Positions 14,701-29,700 of a stretch of DNA of 64,000 bases are shown piece after piece; the stretch's first letter is position 1; every line of letters begins with the position of its first letter. Source of the DNA: Prochilodus magdalenae. Lineage: Eukaryota; Chordata; Actinopteri; Characiformes; Prochilodontidae. The stretch is from contig JAMWET010000037.1 of assembly GCA_024036415.1 (NCBI GenBank), forward strand, positions 238,501 through 302,500, given 5' to 3'. The position numbers were made by a program, and so were the translations under genes. The notes under the pieces are model-generated. The model saw only the letters and a list, made by a program, of their open reading frames with translations. It was not told the DNA's origin and did no database searches.

Positions 14701-17700
14701 TCAATGATGAGCAGTAAAACAGACACTTTATACTGCGACTCCCTGGTCACCTGCAGTAGAAGATAACTGTGACGTAGCTGTTTTTTGCTGCATTTCTACA
14801 TAAAAACTGTAAAAGTAATGCAGTCCAGGAGGCATTTTTACTGTAAAGAAACATATAAGAGGCTAATAAATATTTTAATTTACAAACAAAAAGACATGTA
14901 TGCACCACATGGACTATATATACACATAATATATTAAATATTTACTTTAAAATACAATGACATTTAGGCTCCCCAAACTGCTCCCACAAAGTTGGAAGCG
15001 TACAATTGTCCAAAATCTCTCAGCCTGCTGAAGCATTAAGATTTACCTAAATGAAATACCTGAATTAAATGATTAAGAGGTGTGTCCCAATACTTGTTTC
15101 CATATAGCATAAGTCTGTTTTCTACAGCTACAATAGCTTGTTGAGAAGACCTCAGATTAGAGATAGTCTTTTTTACTTTTTATGCAGATTGCAAATTTAT
15201 GTGCTGTAAAAAATCAGAAAAAAACTCTTTGTTGGTACTCTTAACCAACAGTGTTGTGGATATAATCTGGCATAATCTAGTATTATTAGGCAACAGGAGA
15301 TGTATATTTAGTATAAACGCCCAGTGTTTTATATATATGTAATCGTACAGATTTCTGTGGGTTTCATTAAAAAAATACATTACATTTAGTCTTTTTTATA
15401 TCTTTCATAATTTTCTGTTAAGGGCAATTGAGTCTGGGTTCCTATGGGTTAATAATGTAATTATGACATTCATGTGTAAGTTGTTGTACCCGGTCACCAG
15501 GCTCTCCTTGTCTCCCTTGAGGGCCTGGACTGCCTTCTGTGCTCTCTCCCTGAAATACACAGATAAAAGGTTAAATATACATAACACACATACAGCCTTT
15601 TCAATGTTGTAAAACACAGAGAAGTTAAAGTTCAATGCACGGGAACACGGTGAGGAAAATAAGTATTTGAACACCCTGCAATGTAGGATTTTTTAATAAT
15701 TTATTTGTGTGTTACTGCTGCAGTAGCCTTTGTTTGCAATTACAGAGGTCCTGTAGGTTTAAGCAGGGGAACCTTCCGTTCCATGCATGACTTTAAACTA
15801 TGACGTCTTACTGTATTGCCCACAGTAACCTTGGAAACAGTGGTGCCAGCTCTCTTCAGGTCATTGACCAGCTCCTCCCGTGTAGTTCTGGGCTGATTCC
15901 TCACCTTTCTTAGGATCATTGATACGCCACGAGGTGAGATCTTGCGTGGAGCCCCAGTCCGAGGGAGATTGACAGTCATGTTTAGCTTCTTCCATTTTCT
16001 AATAAATAATCCAACAGTTGATCTTTTTTCACCAAGCTGCTTGGCAATTGCCCCATAGCCCTTTCCAGTCTTGTGGAGGTCAACAATTTTGTCTCTGGTG
16101 TCTTTGGACAGCTCTTTGGTCTTAGCCATGTTAGTAGTTGGAGTCTTACTGATTGTGTGGGGTAGACAGGTGCCTTTATGCAGTTAACGACCTCAAACAG
16201 GTGCTTCTACTTTAGAATAATAAGTGTAATGGAGGTGGAGTTTTTAGAGGCGGACTAACAGGTCTTTGAGGGCCAGAATTTTTGCTGATTGGCAGGTGTT
16301 CAAATACTTATTTGCAGCAGTAACACACAAATAAATTATTAAAAAATCATACATAGTGATTTCTGGATTTTTTTTTTAGATTATGTCTCTCACAGTGGAC
16401 ATGCACCTAAGATGAACATTTCAGACCCCTCTATGATTTCTAAGTGGGAGAACTTGCAAAGTCGCAGGGTGTTCAAATACTTATTTTCCCCACTATAAAT
16501 ACAGATGCATAATCACATATGCATAAACAAACAAGCTGAAACTCACAGGTTCTCCTTTAGCTCCTTTTAGTCCAGGCAGTCCTCTTGGGCCCAATGGCCC
16601 CGCTGGCCCTGGGCTCCCCTAAAAACAAAAACACGATTTTCATTACATACTGACATACTGACTTTTCATTTCATACTGACTGTCTTGTCAGGGACACACT
16701 CAGAAGCTTTGTCTCTGTTCTCTTTTACACATCAAAAGCTGCGACCAGAATAGTTGGTATGTGTGCATGTTAATGTCTAAGTCATTTGTCCACAAAAGAT
16801 CATGATGTGTTATGATACTCATATTTGCATGCTCTCACTGAATGAACCCACCCGCACACACTCACTCTAAATAAATTTGGAAACAAGGGCACTTACAGGT
16901 TCACCTGTATCTCCCTTTGCTGCCACCCCACTCCCCACTCCTGGAGGACCCTGTCATTCAGAAAGGGAAGACAAAAAATAAGAATATGAAGATATCCGTG
17001 CAGCATAACATAGACTATATTTTTGTAATATTTGAAATGAATAAATTCATTATGACTCACCCTTTCTCCTTTCTCCCCCTAAGGAAAAGAGAGATTAATG
17101 ATAATTAATGCATTTATCTTTTATCTTGTAATGACTGATCTTGATCATAAAGTCTGTTCATAGGGTGGTTGGGGTATTAGTACTACCATGGCTGATTGTA
17201 CTCATTTTATCTTACAATAGCACAATAATGTTGATTCTAGGGGAAAATTATATCACAAAAACTCTGGCCCTATTTTTTTTTTCCTTTCACATCACCAATA
17301 AAAGTTCTTGAGCAAGACTTCTTACACTACATTGGCCTACCTGTAAAATGATTAACCTTGTAATTCACTGAAGCGTCAGCTAAACGTAAATAATCTATAA
17401 GGCACTTTAGATAAGTGTTTGCAACTGCTATTCAAGCGAAATATCAAAAAGGAACAATGACGTTACAAGTATGACAGAACTTGGAAATTACTTCACATAC
17501 AAATTACATAAAACTAATACAGAACTAATACAGTGAACTGGCAGACACTATCTGTAAGTTGCCTCAGGTTTTGACACAAAGAAACAAGAGCATCAAGTGC
17601 AAAGAATGCTCAAAATGAATTAATTACATTTATTTTTGTTTGTAATTATTGTCAGATTTGAAGCCTTGTTAGGAAAATATGTAACACTGTACAGTATCAC

Positions 17701-20700
17701 TGCTGAATAAACATCTGTCAATACTACACATTATAACATTGATCTGGAATTAATTCACTTTGGCAAACAAGATGTAGCAACCAACAACTTGCAGTGACCT
17801 CTGCTACTAAAGAAATCTCTCCCACACAAACACACACACACACACACACACAGAATAAAATGAGTGATGATCTCTCACTTTTATAGAAAGACCAGGTGTG
17901 CCTGGTGTCCCAGGACGGCCGTCTTGTCCTGCCACTCCTGAAGTCCCCGGCGTTCCTTTTGCCCCGTCTGCACCAGGCCGACCTGGCGTGCCCTGCCGAG
18001 ACACAGAGAAATGCACTCAATAAATCAAAACAAGCCACCAAGACAAGACAAGCAGCCACTGTAGGAGTTTTATATTACTATGCGTTTCTTACAGGTATTC
18101 CAGGAATCCCTGGTTCTCCTTTGCGTCCTGGAAAGCCTCCTCCAATAGAAGATCCAGGCTCACCCTGAACAACAAGCATCTCTTTTTATCTCTACAAAAA
18201 GGCTCTTCATTGTAATCTGGGTTTAGTCACTACCAATCGTTCTCAATGTAACCCTCCTGTGAACACTCCAACATGACCACTGGAGAGTCTGGCTGAAGGG
18301 ACCTCTTAATTTTGTACAAGAGACTTGAACACCATAAAACAACAAGAAGGGGGACTTACCCTGTCACCTTTGTCTCCTTTTGATCCAGGGGATCCTGGAG
18401 CACCAGATTCTCCCTACAACGGAGAAATACACATTCAAAACTGAGGTATGTGTGGTGTGTGTGTGTCTGTGAGGGCATGTACTCACAGTGTCTCCTCTGA
18501 CTCCAGGTAATCCTTGAGAGCCCTATAATTAAGCAAATGAATATAGTTACAAACCTCTGATGATTTAAAGCTTGAAGCTATGAAGTTATAACTTGGTGGT
18601 ATCTCAACAAAGCTATCTCAGATTATTGTTTAACAAATATTGCCATAACAGTTTCGAATAACAATAGATTTCTAATCAGTGTTTTTGTAAACACTGCTAT
18701 TTCAGCTGCTGTAGCTGTTTATTTACCGGAGGTCCTGCAGCTCCAGGGGCACCAGGACGACCAGGGACTCCTGGATTCCCATCTATACCTGGAAAACCCT
18801 ACAAGACAGAGAGGAAAGGAGATATGAATAACTAAGGTAAGTAGGTAACTCTTAAATAGGTTGCTAAACAAATAATTTATTTATATATATGACCCAATGG
18901 TCACAATAGTGGACATTCAGCGATCAGTGACGCCCTCCTGGAGTTAGTGCCAGCACTATTGGCAGATGGCTACAAGATGCAGGACTACATGCATGCAGAC
19001 CTTAACAGCACATCACCTTTGCCAAAGATTGCAATGGTTTTGTGAAGTTAAAATGGCAGCATCTTATCTTCAGTGACATGTCCCGCTTTTGCCTTGGTGG
19101 AGACGGCCAACAAATCCGTGTGTGGAGACCCCGTGGTCAGCGCCAAGATATACGGTTTGTTGTTACGTGTCATTAAGCACAACAGCACAACTACTGTAGG
19201 CCATCCAACTGCCTGAGACACAAGGCTAAAGTATTGAGTGTGTGTTCTTACCCTTTCTCCTTTTTCTCCTCTCACTCCTACTGTAGGTTCTAAACTGGTT
19301 CCTGGAGGGCCAGGGGGTCCCTCAGGTCCTCTTGGGCCCTCACGACCAGACACACCATCACGGCCCTGACACCCACACATTCAAACACATGCAAATACAG
19401 ACACGCACACGCACACACACACACACAGTTTGTGATTATGATACATAGTAATATATACAGGCAGGAAGTGATGAATGATGACTTACAGGCTCTCCTTTGC
19501 GTCCAGCCAATCCATCCCTCCCTCTTTCACCCTGAAACCAAAAGCAATAACAGCATTAATTAATACTATTATAAAATTAAAACATACCATGCCATATTTA
19601 AAACAATACTTGATGCTCGTGTATGAAAAATATTACATTTCAATTTCAATTTTCAATATAATTAATTTATTTAATTGAATTGCTGATTTAATCAATAGCC
19701 ATAACTTAATACCTATAGGAAGGTAGGATGTAGGTCTATATTCTACTTAGCAAATAATGTAGAAACAGGCCACATGTCTTAATTTAGTCCTGCTCCCCTA
19801 AATATTACCAAACATGCTGTTGTGATTTAGCCAAATTATTACACACAGGACTTACATACAGGGCTTTAACGACACATACACGTCTATGTTTGTTTACACA
19901 TTAGCAGGATTTTACCTTCTGCCCTGGTTCCCCTTTCTCACCCTATAAGAAAGACAGAAATACTGATCACAACAGTACATTAAAGACAAAAGAATAAATT
20001 AACATCTGTGCATCTGTGTGTGGTTATATACCTGGGGACACTGTGTAGTGCATTGCTCTGGAATGACCTATACACAAAAACATGACATCACATTTCAAAT
20101 GTTGAAACTCCACAGCGTTTCAGTATACTTCACTTTCATGAAATAAGGATTTTTTAATTTGTGTTACCACGCCAGCGGTCCCTCTTGCAAGGCCACAGAG
20201 GAGGTCCGCCAGTTCCGGGTGCAGTCTGTAAAGATCAGCTGCATCTCGAGCATACAACAGATTCTGAGTGCTGCCATCGGTAACAGCGCGACGCAGCTCC
20301 TCCATGTCTGCACGCCCGATTCTTACGCCCAGCACCGTCATACCTGAGACACACATGGTCTGAACGTTATACCACAAGCCAGATAAATGAATGGAGGGAA
20401 AATGTGCCATTTCTTCCATGTAATTTGCACGTCGCTATTAATGACATAATTTGGCAACAACGTTGTTATATTAATTTCTGGTATTTACAGGATGCAATCT
20501 TACGAAACTGAGAAATATATTTATTGAGTTTGTGTCATAAACTACTTTTTTGAACAGACAAATGTTTTGGAATATATAGCCTTTACATCTCGTTACTCTG
20601 ATTAAAGAAATGAATACTAATTAATTAATAATCTGAACCGCACTCTCACTGTCACATTGTCACATTAATCTGAAAAAGTCATGGCTGTGTGTACAGCAAG

Positions 20701-23700
20701 CGTCACCAAACTTATCCACAATGTGTCAGTGTGGCTACAGGTTCTCATTCTACTGAATTGTTTGAAGACTGAAATCAACAACATAAACAAGCTGAATTAA
20801 GTTTGTGCCCGCTTGACTGTAACGAAAACCTGCAGTTGCGCTGACCTTGGTACCACTGTTTTGTGGTATAGGAACCGATCCACAGTTTACAGTTTTTGTC
20901 TTTATATATGGGAAAAATCTATAGTTTTTGAAGATAAAATGTAAACTTAGTAAATCCAGGATGAATAAAGATTATAGAACAACATATTCATGTGATTGAT
21001 TTATTACAATATGTAATAAAACATTAGATAATAATTTAAATAATAATTTAAAAACCGTGATACAAAAAAAACATGCAGCAAAATATCAATAGTAATAATA
21101 AATATAGATTTTTTTGTAGATTTATAGATATTTTTTTAAGAGTAGTTAAGAGGATAGAGTTGGTAAGAGAGAGTGTAACAGTGTATGTCAACTCACCGGA
21201 AGCTTTAATTACAGCAGCAGGTCTGCTAATATCATCAGTTGATTTTTCATCAGCAATAATGACGACTACACCTGGAACCTGAGGCCTTCGACCTGCACTC
21301 CCACTCAGTACAAACCGCTGAGTGAATGCCAATGCCTGGCCTAAACACAGACACACATAATAGCACAAGTAATTAGTCAATCAGCACATGTGCAGACACA
21401 AACAATTAATTACACAAAAAAGCATTTAACTGCAGGGACAATGAACAGAAACGTATAAACAAGGTTTAATACCAGAAACTATGGTTAGCAAACAATTACA
21501 CAAGACTACAATACTGAGCCAAGATTACCACACATTCCACACAGACCTATATTATTTCCTGGTGCATCAATAAATGGGGTAGATAGAATTTCCCGCAGAA
21601 GAGTCTCGCTGTTGCTATGCTGACTGAGGAGGATGCGCTCTCTGGGCTCATCACTGTAGACCACCACCCCCACCTGGAGTAAGAAAGCATTGCATGAAAC
21701 ACACAACAATCCAGTCTGCAGTATTTACATTTACACATTCATCCGAAGGACAACTCACTTTTTTCTGAAACAAAGACATCTGTGTTAATTTAACCTGTTT
21801 AAGACTGATGGAGCGGATTAGATTAAGTCATGTAGCTACAGTCAGATGGTAATGCAGCAGGCTAAACATCATAACAATGCACAGTAGGAGGTTTACTATA
21901 TGAACAATGTTTGTAATTAGGACTTTGGCTAAGATCACATAATCTTAGCTGTTTAAATATTGAGGCATAATGAGTTTTTTTTTTAGATATTTCAGTTTAG
22001 GTAAAATATCATGTAACAGCGGGAAGAAATATGCTCTTACATGAATGTGAAAATTGGTAAAACATCAAACAACCTAAGGGATTTTACAAAGACTGTTCTG
22101 GAAACGTATTACATTCCCATCTAATTACAGTACTGAATCTGTCAGTTTTACTCACAAACCAAAGGTGCCAGAGCTCTGCTCATGTGCCTCTGGCACAATT
22201 AAACCCTAAACCACCGTGCTTCAGAAACCCACCTGTGAGTCCCTAGGCCCAATGTTGGTGAGGGAACGAGCAGCACTTGCAAGCAGAGACAGTAGAGGAC
22301 TCTCAAGAGCAGAGCGATCTCGAGAGGCAGGCACCAGAAACACCACATCCAAACGCCCGTTCTCGCACACTAATGGAAAGAAGATTGCAGAAGTCTCCCT
22401 CAGGTCAATAAAGCAGCAGAAACAATTCTTAAACTCTCATTATCATATTTCGGTGTATTTGTAATTAAGACGTATTATACTACTATTTTTATAACTGATA
22501 TTAATTTTGATTAACCCTCATTTTGTTATTGTCAGTAATATATTGAAGTTACTACCAGCGGTATCAAAAGTATGGTATCACTTGAAATGAATTATTTCCC
22601 ACTGGCAATGAATTGAAACTAGATGCAGAACTTGTAAACGTATGCTGACCAGTTCTCATCTGGATAGGTAAAAAAGAAAAGGGTAATATCGTAACCTGGG
22701 CGCTCCTCCACGAACGCTTCGGGGCCAACACTGTTGAAGAAGGATGGCTGCAAAGTGAAACGGTACCGACGGCCCAATCTCAGTCCGGTCACACGGAAAG
22801 AGCTAGTCGTACCAGGAAGAGTCAGTGTCTGAGCAGTACCTGGATCTAAAGCAATTACACTCAGTTACACACACCCAAACACACCTTTCTTTAAAAAACA
22901 AAACAGCTCAGTGATTATGCACGTCTCACCCCTCTCATCCTGCCAGCGCAGTGTGTATTCTGTGACACCTGATACTGGATTCCATAGCAGCAACACAGAG
23001 TTCTGTGTAATATCTTCCACCCTGAGATCTGTCACAGCCTGCAGAGAAGCTGAAAGAACACCATATATAATGTAAGAATACATAAAACACAGCCCCTAAG
23101 TTAAATATGATATAGTTGGGAACTGTGATTACCCAGCGGAAATCACATAATTTTCAGGTTCAGAATCAATAACATGAAAATAATTATACTTATTTATTAA
23201 AACTGAATAAATACATACTGACAGTTTATTTTTTCTGTCCACTCATATAACAAATTGCATGTTTTTATGTAAACAAATACTTAGGCTCAAATTTAAGCAA
23301 AGTTGACAGATGCAATTATATGGGCTTAATCACATATTTAGAATCAAATTTAAGGAAAATTAGGATTAATATTTGTAATGTTGTTGCATGACATTCCTAA
23401 ATGTAAGATTCATTGTTTATCTCACTCAAACAAAATAGAAAACGCTGTTGAAAATGTGGCTTTTGAACTTAAAGGAAGTTTAATATGCTGAATTTGCCAA
23501 AAGGTTATTCCTGTGCATGCTATCTTGCACTGAAAACAAATATAAAAAGCTGGAAACACAAACTTCACTATAGAGAATGTAAATATATTCTAAACGTAAG
23601 TCATTACATAACTAAGTTTAAATAATTATATAAACCTGTAATTGCATATAAACAGTACAGCAATGCAAACAATAATAACCCTACTCTAAAGGATTAGCCG

Positions 23701-26700
23701 GTGAATTACCTGGCATAAGACACTTGTGGATAAACAGGAAAGTGTGTGTGCTTGTCATTATTCTGTACCAGTGTATTCTGTGATGATGACAGATCGACCT
23801 TCTCTGCCTCTTATCACAGGAGCCAATCGTATCGTGTAACTCAAACCGGGGCGAAGTCCTTCCAGGTTGAATGACGTTACATCCCGGTCAATCAGGCGAC
23901 TGGTTTCGGCCTCACCTATGAAAAGCAAGCATAAACAAATTGTGATGGAGCAGACTATGTGTCTGTACCATAAAAATAATGACCTGCCTTAACATGCAGG
24001 AGTACCTTGTGAGGACCTCCAGTAGATTCTGTATCCATCGACTCCTCTCAATGCTCTCCAAACAAAACGCAGTGCTCCTGGGGTTGACTCCACCAGACGC
24101 ATACCCTCTACCCTATCCCCTGATGGTTCTGGTGCTGGGAAAAAAAAGTACAGTATTATACATATGCAAGCATCTCATACATGGCACACACTCTTCCTGT
24201 CATCATGACACACTCCCAACACACACACACTTCAATCAGCACTATCCTATCCCACTTCCAGCTGTGTTGGCAGAAGACAATTTTCTTAAATTATCCTGAA
24301 TATTAGAAATGCAGCTTAATGGGTGTTTTTAAGCTAGAATAAGCTTTTAAGTTGTTCCTGTTTGTAACTGTTATGTTAGTTTAATTTAGAGCGTAGTGTT
24401 TTTAATCTATCTTATTTTATCATTTTATGTGAAGAGATTATATTAATACATACATCACAGGGGTTTACTGGGGTTGACTCTTAATACACGCAAATAAAGA
24501 CCACAAAACCACACTCCACTAGTGTGACACTGACCTGTAGTGACTCGGACAGTGACCGGAGGCCCCTCTCTATTCTGGACCAGAGCCACGACTTGAACAT
24601 CATACTGAGCTCCTCCCTCCAGCTGCTTCAGATCCACTGAAGTTACATTACCACCAACCAGCTGGACCTGCTCCTCTCCACCTACATGCACACAAAGACA
24701 CAGATCTCCTGGGTTCCTCATGTTTTATATGTCATATATGCACAGGATGGAATATTTCATATAAGCTAGACACAGTAGAGGAAAGGAAAATTACTATTCA
24801 GTTGGGATTATTTTTACATAAGGTAATTTTATCACAGAATGTCTATAATGTTTATTCTTATTCATATGGAATATGAAATCTCAGTACAGAAACAAAAGTG
24901 TGGCTGCTTCTTTGGCTGCTCCCAAAAAAAAAAAACAGATCTAAACATTTAACTGTAATTTTGTTTCCTTTTGGCATTGTCATGAACTTTACAGCCTACA
25001 GTCACCACTGGTGCATTAACAAATGTCTTTTTCTGGTTGGTTTTGGGGTTTGGGTGGCGGATGATGTCCTTGACGTGACCTTGATGTTTTTTTGAGTGAA
25101 TCCATATGTAGAAAAACCTGTGAAAACTTTTTTTCTCCCCGATTTTGACAGAACACTGACGCACCCGGTCTATCCGCATGGTGTACTGTACACTACACAA
25201 CAGTGCCAAGAATCTTTACTAATGCAGGACTGATCAATACCTGCTGAGTAGCTTAATACACTAATTAATTACTCATAAAAGTGTGCATGAGCCTAAATGC
25301 TTGCTCACCGTCACTTCTTCTCCACAGCACTCTATATGCTGTTGCTCCTTGAACTCCAACCCAGCTGATCCTGACTACCTCCCCTCGTGGCTCATGCTGT
25401 AAATCAGTAACACGTCCAACCACAACCTCTTCTGAGACTGAGGACAAACCAGAGAACAGTCAGCTTAAGAAAAAAGAACAACTGCAAAGGTTTTGTTAAC
25501 GTAAACAGCTATTGATACTCGTGGTACTCTCTGCAGCCTCAGCTTTATGGTCACCGAAGTTGAAGCAGGTAAACTGTAAAATAATTTTAAAAGTGGTTTT
25601 CCCTCTCAAACTATCGCTAAAGCACATACTGAAAAAGTTAATAAACAGGTGATAAGTGAGTTCATAAAATGTATGTTTGTGATACATTTTTAAAAGGCAG
25701 GTGTCCGTAACTTTGACAGGCAAAGTTAATGATTCACATTCGCATGCAAGCTAACGCTTAATACAGATTTAAATGTGAACAGGTAACAGCAAGAGCTGTC
25801 CTATCAGACTATGTAGTTCAAGTGTCTTCTGCTCACTAACACGCTACATGTGGTGATGATGTGTGATTAGAGGTGGTAAGTGAGCTGGAACCTGTTCGGG
25901 TGTTCAGAGTGGCAGCAGGTCCCTCCCTGGACCCGACAAGCGCAGATACAGATATCCTGTAGGAAGAGCCCTGTTGGAGGCTATCAATGATGTAAGACTT
26001 GGCATCACCAGATATGATCTGGGAGTTTTCCACACCTGTAATTAGAAATAACAGTATTACAAAAAAATAGCAGTCACTGTCCAAAAATATGCAACCATTT
26101 CCTACAATTCAGTAATATTAACTGCACTGATTGCAGATAAATGTATAACAATTTAAAGGAACTACTGTTCTGTCCAACAAGGAAGTTCAAATAGCAAAAA
26201 GCAGTAAAAAGAAAATGTCTAGAATGATGAATGGACATACAGATGTTTTTAAAAAGATCATATTTCAAAAGTATTGATAAAATCTTGTGTGAAAACAGAA
26301 AACTGTAAGTGAAAACAATGCACATGATCTATGGAGCACATATGTCTGTACCTTTTAAATGTATACTTACTCTTTAATTTCTGAATTTAAAAAAATAGGG
26401 GAATAATAAAGCATACAATGTGGCCTGTGTAAACGTTTTTTTTTTCCAAAATGATAAGTATAACAGAAACCTAAACTTGAACTTAACATGTTATTTGGCC
26501 AGGAATTGTCAAACCAAGCAAAAGTGTCTGACTACAATACAATATTTGATTTATCATTCGATATATCTTGTATTAGTAAACAATAAATAAATAACATAAA
26601 CTTACATAAATAATAAAATTTCATATGATTAACAAAAACTTAAATTTAACACTGCACTTTTTTATTATTAATCTCTCATTAATTCACCAATTTGTTTCAT

Positions 26701-29700
26701 ACTGATCTCTGGCCTACCATCACTTCGCCGCCATATGATTTTGTAGCCTGTTGCTCTGGTCACAGGCACCCAGGATATGTGAATGCGCGTGGAGCTGACA
26801 TCACTGATCTGCAGGCCTGTGACTGTCACAGTGTATCCAGTAGTTTTGGTGGAAACGGTGCTCACGTCACCAACCCTGCCGTTACTTACAGCAGCCACAC
26901 CCACAACAACTGACTCATCAGGCTGGAGTCCTTCTATAGTGAAGGTACTGACATCTGCACCAAGCACACGGTTCTGCTCCGCATCTGAGACAGGGAGACA
27001 ATTTCATTGTGATCCAAAAATTCTATGCACACTTTATTGTGTATTATTATAATTCAGCCCAAATGTAGAATTGACATCGAAATATATAAAATATAAAATT
27101 TCAGATCTAAACTACTATACATTTACTCATATATACTTTTATATAAATATTATATAAAAACATATTTTTTTTGTAATTTAACCACTTACTACTGCCTTGT
27201 CTCCAAGTGACCCTGTAACCTGTTGCTTCTGTAACTCCAGTCCATGTAATTCTAATTCGTCGACTGTTGGCACTCACTACGCGCAGGTTGGTCACCTTGC
27301 TTGGAGTTTGTGCTGTCAAATATTTGGTTGTGCAAAAGGAGGAACATGTTTAAGCAGGTACAAAAACATTCAATCATACATTTATCCGTCTAGTCATCTG
27401 TTTGTCTAGTCACAAACCCATCAGTCCTCAAACTATCCATAAATTTGCTCATTGTCCTTCACTGCTCCTAAATAGCAAATGTGCCAATCAAAGCTGGCAA
27501 TATATATAACAAACACCTACCAAAGTTGGCATCCTGACAGCTTCAAAAGTGTCAAGATACGATATATTTTATAATTACACAAATAAAACAAGAAAGGACA
27601 TGATTACACACACAGCACGCTTCATGTTCTGCACATGCTGGGCACGCTTAGCCCGCAGCTGGCGAGCCCACTTTAGCTTTTACTGGTCTACTGCCATGTA
27701 GCATGTAAGGGGTGGAAAACCTACATGCCTGCAACACGATAATATCTATAACTATAACTATACTTAAATCACAACACAAGAGAAACATAAAATGGTTTTG
27801 TGATATGGCACATTGTGATATTCTGAGATGTATTATTTTCTGACTGCAGATTATTATTCCACTATCCTTACTAATAGATGCTTTTATTTGTGTCTGTCAG
27901 AATGGAGACTGAACTGTGATGAGTTACACGCCCACTATTTGTTTCTAACAGTAACTCCTATGAGGTAAACATTGGTCTCACCAGAGAGCAACTACGCCAT
28001 CTTGTGGATTAAGACAGAAATCCATTTTGGTCATCGTTAGGTCTAACAAATGGAAATTGGTAAGTCTAACATTGAGTTTAATACACATTAAAACGCTTAA
28101 AAATTTAATAATAAAGTATCGATATTTGTACCTCCACATATTGATACAATTTTCAAACTTCAAATACAGGCCTTTAATATTGTATACACTGTAACATTTC
28201 TCCCATCTATCCCTGACAATAGGGCTCAAATATGTATTTAAATTTAGAAAAGTATAGCTCTGAAATTACAAGAGCTATATTTTAATTTTAAAAAAGCTAT
28301 TTTAATGATATCTGACCTGATTCCTTTATACAGTTGTCTTAACAAGTTTTAAGTGGAGAAATGTAACTTCATAAAACAGAGCTCATGAACAGTCACTCTG
28401 GCACACTATATCCAGAGTTTAAGCTTTAAACACAAGAAAATTGATATGGTGATATTCTTAGTATGGAGCCTTAATTAAAAATTACATTTAAGTCAGAATA
28501 TTGCACAGACATCACATGTACTAGTAGCTAATTCCAACCCACAGCACACTTGATGCAACTAAACAAAGCCTTCGGGAACATCTAAATATTTAAGCCACAT
28601 GTTTAAGACAAGAACTGAATTTTACATCTCACTCTAATACATATATAAATAACATACACTTTTAAACTGAATAATTCAGTATGCTTTTTTAGATGACTTT
28701 CAAGTATGGAAAGTAATTAAACAGGTGAAAAACATCCTTTTTTCATTGCTTGGGTTTAAAAGCCAAAGGAATGTTGATGATTTCCAGAATCAGCCAAAAT
28801 GGTTTATCCTGTTTACACACTTCGGCTCTAATTTGAACATGCAGACAGACAGCCATCCAAACAAACACACATGCACACCTGCTGTGATGTAGACAGTGAC
28901 TGGGTCTCCCTCGTTGTAGCCCACCAATGCAGTTACACTTACAGAGTAAGACACACCTCCTTGAAGGTCAGTTAGGTCAAGGGTTGTCTGGTTTCCAGGA
29001 ACAACCCTGCTCACCTCTATTCCAGCTGGAGAAATATGGAGTAGACTACATGAACAAATTCTCTACAAGTAGCACAACAACAAGTGTGCGAAAGCAACGA
29101 TAGGTACAATATTAAAAATATCATAAAACGTGACATCATCATTATGGAAGTTATGTTTACTTTTGTACCAGCACATTTGTTTAGTGTACATATGAATTAA
29201 CTCAAGCCTACCATTAACTTCATTTACTTACATCAATTCAGCTCACTGCATACATTAATGTAAATGCATTCTTACATTGAGTGTTGACGATGAGGATGTT
29301 GTACCGTGTTGCGCCAGCGACCCCTGTCCAGCCAAGCCGCACGGTGCTACCTAATGACTCCAGCACTCTCAGATTGGAGACTCTACCAACCGGCTGGTCC
29401 ACTAAATAAAACATTTATACAACTGAATTCCACAACTGACTGAAAAACACAAACTATGCATATAAAATTTCTTACTGAACTGACTAAAATATGCTTTTTA
29501 ACTAAACCATATTATTGTCTTGGATATCAGAAGCCACTGGCACCTTCGTTCTGCACATGGCAACAAAACTGTATCAGGTTACAGTGACGAACGGTTCTGA
29601 CCTGTTGATTCAGTGGAGATGTATGTTGCCTCCTCTCGCCCATCAAAGAGGGTGTACAGCGTTATGATGTAATCGGTACTTGGCTGCAAACCTCTTATCT

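Noticed and set aside
14734..14750. Gly-like fragment (GTGACCAGGGAGTC) after an AG, minus strand
   Set aside because: The frame reaches a stop at once, and the 17 bp length does not fit the flanking phase-0 exons.
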